This document shows positions 46,620 through 60,445 of a DNA stretch of 64,000 bases, one piece after another. The position numbers and the translations under genes are program-made. The stretch lies in the NCBI GenBank assembly GCA_035772405.1, contig JAYKKM010000120.1, positions 927,001 through 991,000 of the forward strand. The letters run 5' to 3'. Origin of the DNA: Chrysogorgia sp. JL179-B06. Lineage: Eukaryota > Cnidaria > Anthozoa > Scleralcyonacea > Chrysogorgiidae. A model generated the notes under the pieces. It did not search any database, was not told where the DNA came from, and saw only the letters and a program-made list of their open reading frames with translations. Each line of letters opens with the position of its first letter. Position 1 is the stretch's first letter.

Positions 46620-46765
46620 TAAAACAATTATTGGATTCGGCTTACGCATGATATCAAGAATTATCCAGACCTCGGTCATCGGTTGACCTCGGTCTGGATA
46701 ATTTTTTATATCATGCTCAGCCTCATCAAATAATTGTATATTAAATATTGTTTTTACCAGAACAA
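46620..46765. repeat. Foldback with GACCTCGGTC words
   Basis: GTATAATAAAACAATTATTG...GATATCAAGAATTATCCAGA / TCTGGATAATTTTTTATATC...AAATAATTGTATA. GACCGAGGTC words recall 12270-12350. Confidence 0.75.
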
Positions 46766-46889
46766 GCAAGAACATAATACAATGCTTCATTACGAGCGAG
46801 AATATATATAGATACTTCCTCATACCGGTCGGGTAATAAAATAAGTACCCAACTCGTTTTGTAACATATCTATTAACAACCTTGTACTC

Positions 46890-46937
46890 TTCATAATAAT
46901 AATAATAATAATAATGATAATAATAATAATAATAATG

Positions 46938-46976
<39 letters not shown>

Positions 46977-47930
46977 GACGTATTAGGAGCATTATACAAC
47001 AGTCTCAATGCTCTTACAAATTTACTTATAAAACTTATTACAATTTCATTAATGAACAAAAAACTATTAATTTTAAAAAAGAAAAGTCTTAACTGCTGAC
47101 TTAAAATTACCCAACATATCAAAGCTTCTAATTTCCTGTGGTAATGAATTCCACAGTTTTGGTGCCGAAACCGAGAACGCTCTGTCTCCATGAGTCACCG
47201 TTTTGGATTTTGGCTCAAGTAGCAGATTACGGTCTAATGATCTCAAAGCACGAGTAGGTTTATATTTATTTGGCAAATCAGTAATATAAACAGGCGCCTG
47301 GCCATGCAAAGCCTTGAAAGTAATTATTAGTATCTTAAATACAATCCTTGATCTCACCGGCAACCAGTGAAGATTACGAAGCACAGGGGAGATATGCTCC
47401 GATTTTTTAACCCCTGTTACAAGTCTAGCAGCTGTATTTTGAATTCGCTGTAACTTGCTCAATTCAGCTTCAAGCCATATAGGATGCTATTACAGTTGTC
47501 AAGTTTTGATGTTATGAATGCATGCACCAACTTCTCACAGTCCTTTTTACTCAAATATTTCCTGATCTTGCCGATATTTCTGAGATTTACAGATGTTATT
47601 TACATGAGTATTTAATTTTAGATGTCTATCAACAGCAACACCGAGATCGCGTGCAACCGGGCCGGTTGGATTTTCACATCATTGACACATATTACTGGCA
47701 TTGGTTCACAATGCATAAAACGTGATGATATAGATGGACAATCTCGGTTTTACTCGGATTGCATATAAGACCATTCATGGTACACCAGTTGGTGATGTCC
47801 TTAATACATAACTCAAGTTTAGCTAGAGCAGCAGGTCGATCACATGGAGATTTTATAGGCATATACAGTTGTTTGGTTCACTACTTAATATTTTCTGGTG
47901 AAAAAATATCCTCCTTCCGCATTTTGTTTT
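46890..47930 (-). mobile_element. L2-like LINE 3' part with (AAT)n tail
   Basis: Minus frame 47462-47073: KLQRIQNTAARLVTGVKKSE, VLRNLHWLPVRSRIVFKILI, HGDRAFSVSAPKLWNSLPQE, FKSAVKTFLF, the classic LINE C-terminal region. Upstream (47470-47930) is degenerate RT sequence. The element ends in an ATA/ATT trinucleotide tail at 46895-46975. 5'-truncated. Confidence 0.86.
46895..46975. repeat. AAT trinucleotide microsatellite (LINE tail)
   Basis: About 27 units of AAT/ATA with a few ATGATA interruptions. Confidence 0.93.
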
Positions 47931-48205
47931 TATTATTGAGTTATCATTTTTATCACTAAATAAAGGTCCAAGACCATTGAGTGTCAATGACAAGTTACTA
48001 ACAATACTATTAAAATTTGTTTCTCAAAACCTATAGTTTCATTGCAAAGGTACTATGCTACATGTATATGGTATTTATGCAAAATTGGCTATAATAGCGA
48101 TGCTGGTGCTCGGGCTAGTGTATTCAAAGAAATGTGTTGTCTTTTTTATACTTTAAAGAAAAAATAATAAAGTTTCCGAAATCTGGCCGGACTGAATGAT
48201 TTATG

Positions 48206-51200
48206 TCCAATACCCAAACACAATGTCCAATGGACAAAATGAACATTCCACTGGACATCGAATTGTCCATTGGATCCAATGGACACTGCGTTGTCCACTG
48301 GACATTGAATTGTCCAATGGATGCAATGGACACTGCGTTGTCCAATGGACATTTACTTGTCCAATGGATCCAATGGACAATGCTGTGTTCCACTGGACAA
48401 CTGCTTGTCCATTGGACCTCATGTGGATGGTGGAGTTGGGGTAGCCAAAATCCATTTGTCCAATGGATCCATTGGATCCGATGGACACTGCCTTGTCCAC
48501 TGGACATCGAATTGTCCATTGGATCCAATGGACACTGCGTTGTCCAATGGACATTTACTTGTCCAATGGATCCAATGGACAATGCTGTGTTCCACTGGAC
48601 AACTGCTTGTCCATTGGACCTCATGTGGATGGTGGTGTTGGGGTAGCCAAATCCATTTGTCCAATGGATCCATTGGATCCGATGGACACTGCGTTGTCCA
48701 ATGGACATCGAATTGTCCATTGGATCCAATGGACACTGCGTTGTCCAATGGACATTTACTTGTCCAATGGATCCAATGGACAATGCTGTTCCACTGGACA
48801 ACGGCTTGTCCGTTGGACCTCGTGTGGATGGTGGTATTGGGGTAGCCAAAATCCATTTGTCCAATGGATCCATTGGATCCAATGGACACTGCGTTGTCTA
48901 CTGGACATTGAATTGTCCATTGGATCCAATGGACACTGCGTTGTCCAATGGACATTTACTTGTCCAATGGATCCAATGGACAATGATGTGTTCCACTGGA
49001 CAACTGCTTGTCCGTTGGACCTCATGTGGATGGTGGTGTTGGGTAGTCAAAATCCATTTGTCCAATGGATCCAATGGACACTGCGTTGTCCACTGGACAA
49101 TGAATTGTCCATTGGATCCAATGGACACTGCGTTGTCCAATGGACATTTACTTGTCCAATGGATCCAATGGACAATGCTGTTCCACTGGACAACGGCTTG
49201 TCCGTTGGACCTCGTGTGGATGGTGGTATTGGGGTAGCCAAAATCCATTTGTCCAATGGATCCATTGGATCCAATGGACACTGCGTTGTCTACTGGACAT
49301 TGAATTGTCCATTGGATCCAATGGACACTGCGTTGTCCAATGGACATTTGCTTGTCCAATGGATCCAATGGACAATGATGTGTTCCACTGGACAACTGCT
49401 TGTCCGTTGGACGTCATGTGGATGGTGGTGTTGGAGTAGCCAAAATCCATTTGTCCAATGGATCCATTGGATCCAATGGACACTGCGTTGTCCAATGGAT
49501 ATTTACTTGTCCAATGGATCCAATGGACAATGCTGTGTTCCACTGCACAACTGCTTGTCCATTGGACCTCATGTGGATGGTGGTGTTGGGGTAGCCAAAT
49601 CCATTTGTCCAATGGATCCATTGGATCCGATGGACACTGCGTTGTCCACTGGACATCGAATTGTCCATTGGATCCAATGGACACTGCGTTGTCCAATGGA
49701 CATTTACTTGTCCAATGGATCCAATGGACAATGCTGTGTTCCACTGGACAACTGCTTGTCCGTTGGACCTCATGTGGATGGTGGTGTTGGGGTAGCCAAA
49801 ATCCATTTGTCCAATGGATCCATTGGATCCGATGGACACTGCGTTGTCCACTGGACATCGAATTGTCCATTGGATCCAATGGACACTGCGTTGTCCAATG
49901 GACATTTACTTGTCCAATGGATCCAATGGACAATGCTGTGTTCCACTGGACAACTGCTTGTCCGTTGGACCTCATGTGGATGGTGGTGTTGGGTAGCCAA
50001 AATCCATTTGTCCAATGGATCCATTGGATCCAATGGACACTGCGTTGTCCACTGGACAATGAATTGTCCATTGGATCCAATGGACACTGCGTTGTCCAAT
50101 GGACATTTACTTGTCCAATGGATCCAATGGACAATGCTGTTCCACTGGACAACGGCTTGTCCGTTGGACCTCGTGTGGATGGTGGTATTGGGGTAGCCAA
50201 AATCCATTTGTCCAATGGATCCATTGGATCCAATGGACACTGCGTTGTCTACTGGACATTGAATTGTCCATTGGATCCAATGGACACTGCGTTGTCCAAT
50301 GGACATTTGCTTGTCCAATGGATCCAATGGACAATGATGTGTTCCACTGGACAACTGCTTGTCCGTTGGACCTCATGTGGATGGTGGTGTTGGGGTAGCC
50401 AAAATCCATTTGTCCAATGGATCCATTGGATCCAATGGACACTGCGTTGTCCACTGGACATTGAATTGTCCAATGGATCCAATGGACAATGCTGTGTTCC
50501 ACTGGACAACTGCTTGTCCGTTGGACCTCATGTGGATGGTGGTATTGGGGTAGCCCAAATCCATTTGTCCAATGGATCCATTGGATCCAATGGGCACTGC
50601 GTTGTCCACTGGACATTGAATTCTCCATTGGATGCAATGGACACTGCGTTGTCCAATGGACATTTACTTGTCCAATGGATCCAATGGACAATGCTGTGTT
50701 CCACTGGACAACTGCTTGTCCGTTGGACCTCGTGTGGATGGTGGTATTGGGGTAGCCAAAATCCATTTGTCCAATGGATCCATTGGATCCAATGGACACT
50801 GCGTTGTCTACTGGACATTGAATTGTCCATTGGATCCAATGGACACTGCGTTGTCCAATGGACATTTACTTGTCCAATGGATCCAATGGACAATGCTGTG
50901 TTCCACTGGACAACTGCTTGTCCGTTGGACCTCATGTGCATGGTGGTGTTGGGGTAGCCAAAATCCATTTGTCCAATGGATCCATTGGATCCAATGGACA
51001 CTGCGTTGTCCACTGGACATTGAATTGTCCAATGGACATTTACTTGTCCAATGGATCCAATGGACAATGCTGTGTTCCACTGGACAACTGCTTGTCCGTT
51101 GGACCTCATGTGGATGGTGGTGTTGGGGTAGCCAAAATCCATTTGTCCAATGGATCCATTGGATCCAATGGACACTACGTTGTCCACTGGACATTGAATT

Positions 51201-54200
51201 GTCCAATGGATCCAATGGACAATGCTGTGTTCCACTGGACAACTGCCTGTCCGTTGGACCTCATGTGGATGGTGGTGTTGGGGTAGCCAAAATCCATTTG
51301 TCCAATGGATCCATTGGATCCAATGGACACTGCGTTGTCCACTGGACTTGAATTGTCCATTGGATCCAATGGACATTGCGTTGTCCAATGGATATTTACT
51401 TGTCCAATGGATCCAATGGACAATGCTGTGTTCCACTGGACAACTGCTTGTCCGTTGGACCTCATGTGGATGGTGGTGTTGGGGTAGCCAAAATCCATTT
51501 GTCCAATGGATCCATTGGATCCAATGGACACTGCGTTGTCCAATGGACATTTAATTGTCCATTGGATCCAATGGACGACGCGTTGTCCAATGGACATTTA
51601 CTTGTCCAATGGATCCAATGGACAATGCTGTGTTCCACTGGACAACTGCTTGTCCGTTGGACCTCATGTGGATGGTGGTGTTGGGGTAGCCAACCATTGG
51701 ATAGCCATCCATTGGATCCAATGGACAGCCATCCAATTGGGTAGCCATCCATTGGATCCAATGGACACTGCGTTGTCCAATGGACATTTAATTGTCCATT
51801 GGATCCAATGGACACTGCGTTGTCCAATGGACATTTAATTGTCAATTGGATCCAATGGACGACGCGTTGTCCAATGGACATTTACTTGTCCAATGGATCC
51901 AATGGACAATGCTGTGTTCCACTGGACAACTGCTTGTCCGTTAGACCTCATGTGGATGGTGGTGTTGGGGTAGCTAAAATCCATTTGTCCAATGGATCCA
52001 TTGGATCCAATGGACACTACGTTGTCCAATGGACATTTAATTGTCCATTGGATCCAATGGACACTGCGTTGTCCAATGGACATTTAATTGTCCATTGGAT
52101 CCAATGGACGACGCGTTGTCCAATGGACATTTACTTGTCCAATGGATCCAATGGACAATGCTGTGTTCCACTGGACAACTGCTTGTCCGTTGGACCTCAT
52201 GTGGATGGTGGTGTTGGGGTAGCCAAAATCCATTTGTCCAATGGATCCATTGGATCCAATGGACACTGCGTTGTCCAATGGACATTTAATTGTCCATTGG
52301 ATCCAATGGACGACGCGTTGTCCAATGGACATTTACTTGTCCAATGGATCCAATGGACAATGCTGTGTTCCACTGGACAACTGCTTGTCCGTTGGACCTC
52401 ATGTGGATGGTGGTGTTGGGGTAGCCAAAATCCATTTGTCCAATGGATCCATTGGATCCAATGGACACTGCGTTGTCCAATGGACATTTAATTGTCCATT
52501 GGATCCAATGGACACTGCGTTGTCCAATGGACATTTAATTGTCCATTGGATCCAATGGACGACGCGTTTGTCCAATGGACATTTACTTGTCCAATGGATC
52601 CAATGGACAATGCTGTGTTCCACTGGACAACTGCTTGTCCGTTAGACCTCATGTGGATGGTGGTGTTGGGGTAGCCAAAATCCATTTGTCCAATGGATCC
52701 ATTGGATCCAATGGACACTACGTTGTCCAATGGACATTTAATTGTCCATTGGATCCAATGGACACTGCGTTGTCCAATGGACATTTAATTGTCCATTGGA
52801 TCCAATGGACGACGCGTTGTCCAATGGACATTTACTTGTCCAATGGATCCAATGGACAATGCTGTGTTCCACTGGACAACTGCTTGTCCGTTGGACCTCA
52901 TGTGGATGGTGGTGTTGGGGTAGCCAAAATCCATTTGTCCAATGGATCCATTGGATCCAATGGACACTGCGTTGTCCAATGGACATTTAATTGTCCATTG
53001 GATCCAATGGACACTGCGTTGTCCAATGGACATTTAATTGTCCATTGGATCCAATGGACGACGCGTTGTCCAATGGACATTTACTTGTCCAATGGATCCA
53101 ATGGACAATGCTGTGTTCCACTGGACAACTGCTTGTCCGTTAGACCTCATGTGGATGGTGGTGTTGGGGTAGCCAAAATCTATTTGTCCAATGGATCCAT
53201 TGGATCCAATGGACACTGCGTTGTCCAATGGACATTTAATTGTCCATTGGATCCAATGGACACTGCGTTGTCCAATGGACATTTAATTGTCCATTGGATC
53301 CAATGGACGACGCGTTGTCCAATGGACATTTACTTGTCCAATGGATCCAATGGACAATGCTGTGTTCCACTGGACAACTGCTTGTCCGTTGGACCTCATG
53401 TGGATGGTGGTGTTGGGGTAGCCAAAATCCATTTGTCCAATGGATCCATTGGATCCAATGGACACTGCGTTGTCCAATGGACATTTAATTGTCCATTGGA
53501 TCCAATGGACACTGCGTTGTCCAATGGACATTTAATTGTCCATTGGATCCAATGGACGACGCGTTGTCCAATGGACATTTACTTGTCCAATGGATCCAAT
53601 GGACAATGCTGTGTTCCACTGGACAACTGCTTGTCCGTTAGACCTCATGTGGATGGTGGTGTTGGGGTAGCCAAAATCCATTTGTCCAATGGATCCATTG
53701 GATCCAATGGACACTGCGTTGTCCAATGGACATTTAATTGTCCATTGGATCCAATGGACGATGCGTTTGTCCAATGGGCATTTACTTGTCCAATGGACCT
53801 CATGTGGAGGTTTGCGGTCAACATATTTTGTATGATTGACCCCATGTGGATAATAGTGTCTGTGTTAGCCAGATCGATTGGTCCAATGGATCCATTGGAT
53901 CCAATGGATACTGCGTTGTCCAATGGACATTTAAATGTCCATTGGGTCCAATGGACACTGCGCGTTGTCCAATGGATATTTACTTGTCCAATGGATCCAA
54001 TGGACAATGCTGTGTTCCACTGCACAACTGCTTGTCCATTGGACCTCATGTGGATGGTGGTGTTGGGGTAGCCAAATCCATTTGTCCAATGGATCCATTG
54101 GATCCGATGGACACTGCGTTGTCCACTGGACATCGAATTGTCCATTGGATCCAATGGACACTGCGTTGTCCAATGGACATTTACTTGTCCAATGGATCCA

Positions 54201-57200
54201 ATGGACAATGCTGTGTTCCACTGGACAACTGCTTGTCCGTTGGACCTCATGTGGATGGTGGTGTTGGGGTAGCCAAAATCCATTTGTCCAATGGATCCAT
54301 TGGATCCGATGGACACTGCGTTGTCCACTGGACATCGAATTGTCCATTGGATCCAATGGACACTGCGTTGTCCAATGGACATTTACTTGTCCAATGGATC
54401 CAATGGACAATGCTGTGTTCCACTGGACAACTGCTTGTCCGTTGGACCTCATGTGGATGGTGGTGTTGGGTAGCCAAAATCCATTTGTCCAATGGATCCA
54501 TTGGATCCAATGGACACTGCGTTGTCCACTGGACAATGAATTGTCCATTGGATCCAATGGACACTGCGTTGTCCAATGGACATTTACTTGTCCAATGGAT
54601 CCAATGGACAATGCTGTTCCACTGGACAACGGCTTGTCCGTTGGACCTCGTGTGGATGGTGGTATTGGGGTAGCCAAAATCCATTTGTCCAATGGATCCA
54701 TTGGATCCAATGGACACTGCGTTGTCTACTGGACATTGAATTGTCCATTGGATCCAATGGACACTGCGTTGTCCAATGGACATTTGCTTGTCCAATGGAT
54801 CCAATGGACAATGATGTGTTCCACTGGACAACTGCTTGTCCGTTGGACCTCATGTGGATGGTGGTGTTGGGGTAGCCAAAATCCATTTGTCCAATGGATC
54901 CATTGGATCCAATGGACACTGCGTTGTCCACTGGACATTGAATTGTCCAATGGATCCAATGGACAATGCTGTGTTCCACTGGACAACTGCTTGTCCGTTG
55001 GACCTCATGTGGATGGTGGTATTGGGGTAGCCCAAATCCATTTGTCCAATGGATCCATTGGATCCAATGGGCACTGCGTTGTCCACTGGACATTGAATTC
55101 TCCATTGGATGCAATGGACACTGCGTTGTCCAATGGACATTTACTTGTCCAATGGATCCAATGGACAATGCTGTGTTCCACTGGACAACTGCTTGTCCGT
55201 TGGACCTCGTGTGGATGGTGGTATTGGGTTAGCCAAAATCCATTTGTCCAATGGATCCATTGGATCCAATGGACACTGCGTTGTCTACTGGACATTGAAT
55301 TGTCCATTGGATCCAATGGACACTGCGTTGTCCAATGGACATTTACTTGTCCAATGGATCCAATGGACAATGCTGTGTTCCACTGGACAACTGCTTGTCC
55401 GTTGGACCTCATGTGCATGGTGGTGTTGGGGTAGCCAAAATCCATTTGTCCAATGGATCCATTGGATCCAATGGACACTGCGTTGTCCACTGGACATTGA
55501 ATTGTCCAATGGACATTTACTTGTCCAATGGATCCAATGGACAATGCTGTGTTCCACTGGACAACTGCTTGTCCGTTGGACCTCATGTGGATGGTGGTGT
55601 TGGGGTAGCCAAAATCCATTTGTCCAATGGATCCATTGGATCCAATGGACACTACGTTGTCCACTGGACATTGAATTGTCCAATGGATCCAATGGACAAT
55701 GCTGTGTTCCACTGGACAACTGCCTGTCCGTTGGACCTCATGTGGATGGTGGTGTTGGGGTAGCCAAAATCCATTTGTCCAATGGATCCATTGGATCCAA
55801 TGGACACTGCGTTGTCCACTGGACTTGAATTGTCCATTGGATCCAATGGACATTGCGTTGTCCAATGGATATTTACTTGTCCAATGGATCCAATGGACAA
55901 TGCTGTGTTCCACTGGACAACTGCTTGTCCGTTGGACCTCATGTGGATGGTGGTGTTGGGGTAGCCAAAATCCATTTGTCCAATGGATCCATTGGATCCA
56001 ATGGACACTGCGTTGTCCAATGGACATTTAATTGTCCATTGGATCCAATGGACGACGCGTTGTCCAATGGACATTTACTTGTCCAATGGATCCAATGGAC
56101 AATGCTGTGTTCCACTGGACAACTGCTTGTCCGTTGGACCTCATGTGGATGGTGGTGTTGGGGTAGCCAACCATTGGATAGCCATCCATTGGATCCAATG
56201 GACAGCCATCCAATTGGGTAGCCATCCATTGGATCCAATGGACACTGCGTTGTCCAATGGACATTTAATTGTCCATTGGATCCAATGGACACTGCGTTGT
56301 CCAATGGACATTTAATTGTCAATTGGATCCAATGGACGACGCGTTGTCCAATGGACATTTACTTGTCCAATGGATCCAATGGACAATGCTGTGTTCCACT
56401 GGACAACTGCTTGTCCGTTAGACCTCATGTGGATGGTGGTGTTGGGGTAGCTAAAATCCATTTGTCCAATGGATCCATTGGATCCAATGGACACTACGTT
56501 GTCCAATGGACATTTAATTGTCCATTGGATCCAATGGACACTGCGTTGTCCAATGGACATTTAATTGTCCATTGGATCCAATGGACGACGCGTTGTCCAA
56601 TGGACATTTACTTGTCCAATGGATCCAATGGACAATGCTGTGTTCCACTGGACAACTGCTTGTCCGTTGGACCTCATGTGGATGGTGGTGTTGGGGTAGC
56701 CAAAATCCATTTGTCCAATGGATCCATTGGATCCAATGGACACTGCGTTGTCCAATGGACATTTAATTGTCCATTGGATCCAATGGACGACGCGTTGTCC
56801 AATGGACATTTACTTGTCCAATGGATCCAATGGACAATGCTGTGTTCCACTGGACAACTGCTTGTCCGTTGGACCTCATGTGGATGGTGGTGTTGGGGTA
56901 GCCAAAATCCATTTGTCCAATGGATCCATTGGATCCAATGGACACTGCGTTGTCCAATGGACATTTAATTGTCCATTGGATCCAATGGACACTGCGTTGT
57001 CCAATGGACATTTAATTGTCCATTGGATCCAATGGACGACGCGTTGTCCAATGGACATTTACTTGTCCAATGGATCCAATGGACAATGCTGTGTTCCACT
57101 GGACAACTGCTTGTCCGTTAGACCTCATGTGGATGGTGGTGTTGGGGTAGCCAAAATCCATTTGTCCAATGGATCCATTGGATCCAATGGACACTACGTT

Positions 57201-59040
57201 GTCCAATGGACATTTAATTGTCCATTGGATCCAATGGACACTGCGTTGTCCAATGGACATTTAATTGTCCATTGGATCCAATGGACGACGCGTTGTCCAA
57301 TGGACATTTACTTGTCCAATGGATCCAATGGACAATGCTGTGTTCCACTGGACAACTGCTTGTCCGTTGGACCTCATGTGGATGGTGGTGTTGGGGTAGC
57401 CAAAATCCATTTGTCCAATGGATCCATTGGATCCAATGGACACTGCGTTGTCCAATGGACATTTAATTGTCCATTGGATCCAATGGACACTGCGTTGTCC
57501 AATGGACATTTAATTGTCCATTGGATCCAATGGACGACGCGTTGTCCAATGGACATTTACTTGTCCAATGGATCCAATGGACAATGCTGTGTTCCACTGG
57601 ACAACTGCTTGTCCGTTAGACCTCATGTGGATGGTGGTGTTGGGGTAGCCAAAATCCATTTGTCCAATGGATCCATTGGATCCAATGGACACTACGTTGT
57701 CCAATGGACATTTAATTGTCCATTGGATCCAATGGACACTGCGTTGTCCAATGGACATTTAATTGTCCATTGGATCCAATGGACGACGCGTTGTCCAATG
57801 GACATTTACTTGTCCAATGGATCCAATGGACAATGCTGTGTTCCACTGGACAACTGCTTGTCCGTTGGACCTCATGTGGATGGTGGTGTTGGGGTAGCCA
57901 AAATCCATTTGTCCAATGGATCCATTGGATCCAATGGACACTGCGTTGTCCAATGGACATTTAATTGTCCATTGGATCCAATGGACACTGCGTTGTCCAA
58001 TGGACATTTAATTGTCCATTGGATCCAATGGACGACGCGTTGTCCAATGGACATTTACTTGTCCAATGGATCCAATGGACAATGCTGTGTTCCACTGGAC
58101 AACTGCTTGTCCGTTAGACCTCATGTGGATGGTGGTGTTGGGGTAGCCAAAATCTATTTGTCCAATGGATCCATTGGATCCAATGGACACTGCGTTGTCC
58201 AATGGACATTTAATTGTCCATTGGATCCAATGGACACTGCGTTGTCCAATGGACATTTAATTGTCCATTGGATCCAATGGACGACGCGTTGTCCAATGGA
58301 CATTTACTTGTCCAATGGATCCAATGGACAATGCTGTGTTCCACTGGACAACTGCTTGTCCGTTGGACCTCATGTGGATGGTGGTGTTGGGGTAGCCAAA
58401 ATCCATTTGTCCAATGGATCCATTGGATCCAATGGACACTGCGTTGTCCAATGGACATTTAATTGTCCATTGGATCCAATGGACACTGCGTTGTCCAATG
58501 GACATTTAATTGTCCATTGGATCCAATGGACGACGCGTTGTCCAATGGACATTTACTTGTCCAATGGATCCAATGGACAATGCTGTGTTCCACTGGACAA
58601 CTGCTTGTCCGTTAGACCTCATGTGGATGGTGGTGTTGGGGTAGCCAAAATCCATTTGTCCAATGGATCCATTGGATCCAATGGACACTGCGTTGTCCAA
58701 TGGACATTTAATTGTCCATTGGATCCAATGGACGATGCGTTGTCCAATGGGCATTTACTTGTCCAATGGACCTCATGTGGAGGTTTGCGGTCAACATATT
58801 TTGTATGATTGACCCCATGTGGATAATAGTGTCTGTGTTAGCCAGATCGATTGGTCCAATGGATCCATTGGATCCAATGGATACTGCGTTGTCCAATGGA
58901 CATTTAAATGTCCATTGGGTCCAATGGACACTGCGCGTTGTCCAATGGACATATAATTGTGAGATGGATCAATGGACAATGTATTTGCGACTGGATATTT
59001 TCTGTCCAGTGGGTTCAATGAACAATCCATTGTCCATTAG
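48206..59040. repeat. 10.8-kb satellite array (TGTCCAATGGACA / CCATTGGATCCAATGG)
   Basis: The whole stretch is built from a few words: TGTCCAATGGACA, the 16-bp palindrome CCATTGGATCCAATGG, and a marker GACCTCATGTGGATGGTGGT once per unit. Marker spacing is about 155-203 bp in 48423-51500 and about 202 or 249 bp after 52200; the longer unit has an extra 47-bp piece. In the second part, units alternate TTGGACC and TTAGACC, giving a 498-bp dimer. A block starting near 49491 recurs at 53968 (offset 4477). Many frames on both strands are open by composition (longest 56718-58808, 696 codons); I do not call them genes. It may lie in an SBNO intron or upstream of that gene. Confidence 0.95.
53811..53880 (+). 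repeat. Diverged edge-type unit inside the array
   Basis: TTTGCGGTCAACATATTTTG and GGATAATAGTGTCTGTGTTA replace the usual marker segment. The same diverged unit occurs at the right edge (58784-58853). It marks the internal junction of the duplicated block. Confidence 0.85.
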
Positions 59041-59880
59041 CGAGGCTATTTTTCGTTCGTAATTTGAATTGGGCTTTACGCCGAATACACAGAATACATT
59101 GAAATAGTTACCGTTAGAGTTTTAGCAATATTGTAGTTACGATAATCAGGGAATCGTATCTTCTAAGGCTCGCACTGCTATCGATAGATTAATAGATAAA
59201 TGTATTTTATTTTTCAAACGGCTCCAGGCCCAGAACTGCCGACGTGCGGTTTTGTAGGTTTAAAAGACGACTACTTGGGCTTATATTTCCAAAGTACTGT
59301 ATCATGTAGGGTTTGGATTGAAATAAACTTATATTCACGTAGTCTGCCGTTGACGCGCGTACTTTGTCTCTTATTATACTATATATTATGAAGTCTAAAA
59401 AGTCAAAGATAGATTAGGGTTGTTGCCGTTATTTATAGCAAAGGCAAGACAGACTTCATCCTTGAAGACGCAAGAGCGAGTAACTCGCGCGCCATAGTGT
59501 CATAGTGTGAATGGGGTTTTAATAATTCGCTGAAGATCGATTGAAGTGTATTTAGTGTTCATATTGCCTTGTGCACTCGATTAATGACGCGATCAAGTTT
59601 CAAAACAGTTTAATAACTCGCCTAAAAAGCCTAATTTGAGCTCTAAACATTTTATTATGAATTTTCAATATACTTTGTGTAATGCATTATGTAGAGACGC
59701 ATGTCTCAAAGCATCGTGAGAGGAATTTTCCCAAAATGACAAAACGAAACACGAAAAAAACCAAGAGCACATTTATAACTTGGTCAACCACATGTCGCCC
59801 AATCTGTCAATCGCACAATGCAGCGCACCACGTGAGTTCCGAATTATCGCAAGCGAGAGTGATAATCTCTTTTCACTTTG
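59041..59880. other. Sequence right of the satellite, nothing recognised
   Basis: Small ORFs at 59200-59391 and 59682-59900 (plus) without recognisable domains. Confidence 0.4.
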
Positions 59881-59914
59881 CTATATATATATATATATAG
59901 AAAGGATTTATGGT

Positions 59915-60215
59915 GAAGGGAAATTTCGAGTGTTGGAATACATAGATTTTAAGACCAAACCGGGACCAGTTGCGAAAAATGCAACTTCAAGGCCTTCCGG
60001 CTGGAATTGAACCCGCGACCCTGCGATGCTAGTGCAGTGCTCTGACCACTGAGCTACGGAAGCCGTTGCCAAGAGCCTACTCACGAGTTCTGTATATATG
60101 GTGGTGGTAATGCCGGGATAAGATTTTGGGTATATTATAGGTAATATTTGGCATTTCACTCGATCAAACTACATGTAGAAAGGATTTATGGTGAAGGAAA
60201 AAATATATATAGCTC
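59915..60215 (-). repeat. SINE family 2 copy with tRNA-like head (59991-60064)
   Basis: Minus strand: AACGGCTTCCGTAGCTCAGT, GGTCGCGGGTTCAATTCCAG, then CAACTGGTCCCGGTTTGGTC. The head has a pairable anticodon stem CTGC/GCAG with AGC in the anticodon position. TTTCCTTCACCATAAATCC-type borders on both sides. Confidence 0.78.
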
Positions 60216-60222
60216 TACATAA

Positions 60223-60225
<3 letters not shown>

Positions 60226-60266
<41 letters not shown>
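60226..60266. repeat. TA dinucleotide microsatellite
   Basis: About 20 TA units. Confidence 0.92.
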
Positions 60267-60267
<1 letters not shown>

Positions 60268-60360
60268 CTAGGAGTAATCAAAGATTATGTAATTGTGTTC
60301 GGCGCATGTGGTCCAGTAAATGGTGAATTATGCTGTAACGAATTATGAAAATAAATAAAG

Positions 60361-60363
<3 letters not shown>

Positions 60364-60444
<81 letters not shown>
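60364..60444. repeat. TA dinucleotide microsatellite
   Basis: About 40 TA units. Confidence 0.95.

Positions 60445-60445
<1 letters not shown>

Noticed and set aside
46895..47191. ORF with a long run of isoleucines
   Set aside because: Translation of the AAT microsatellite tail of a LINE.
48463..58808. Dozens of ORFs of up to 696 codons in the satellite, on both strands
   Set aside because: They are overlapping by-products of stop-poor repeat words; frames change with the 202-bp units, and no known domain or codon bias is present.
48206..59040. CRISPR-like array
   Set aside because: No constant repeat with unique spacers; everything is repeat-derived, and the window is eukaryotic.
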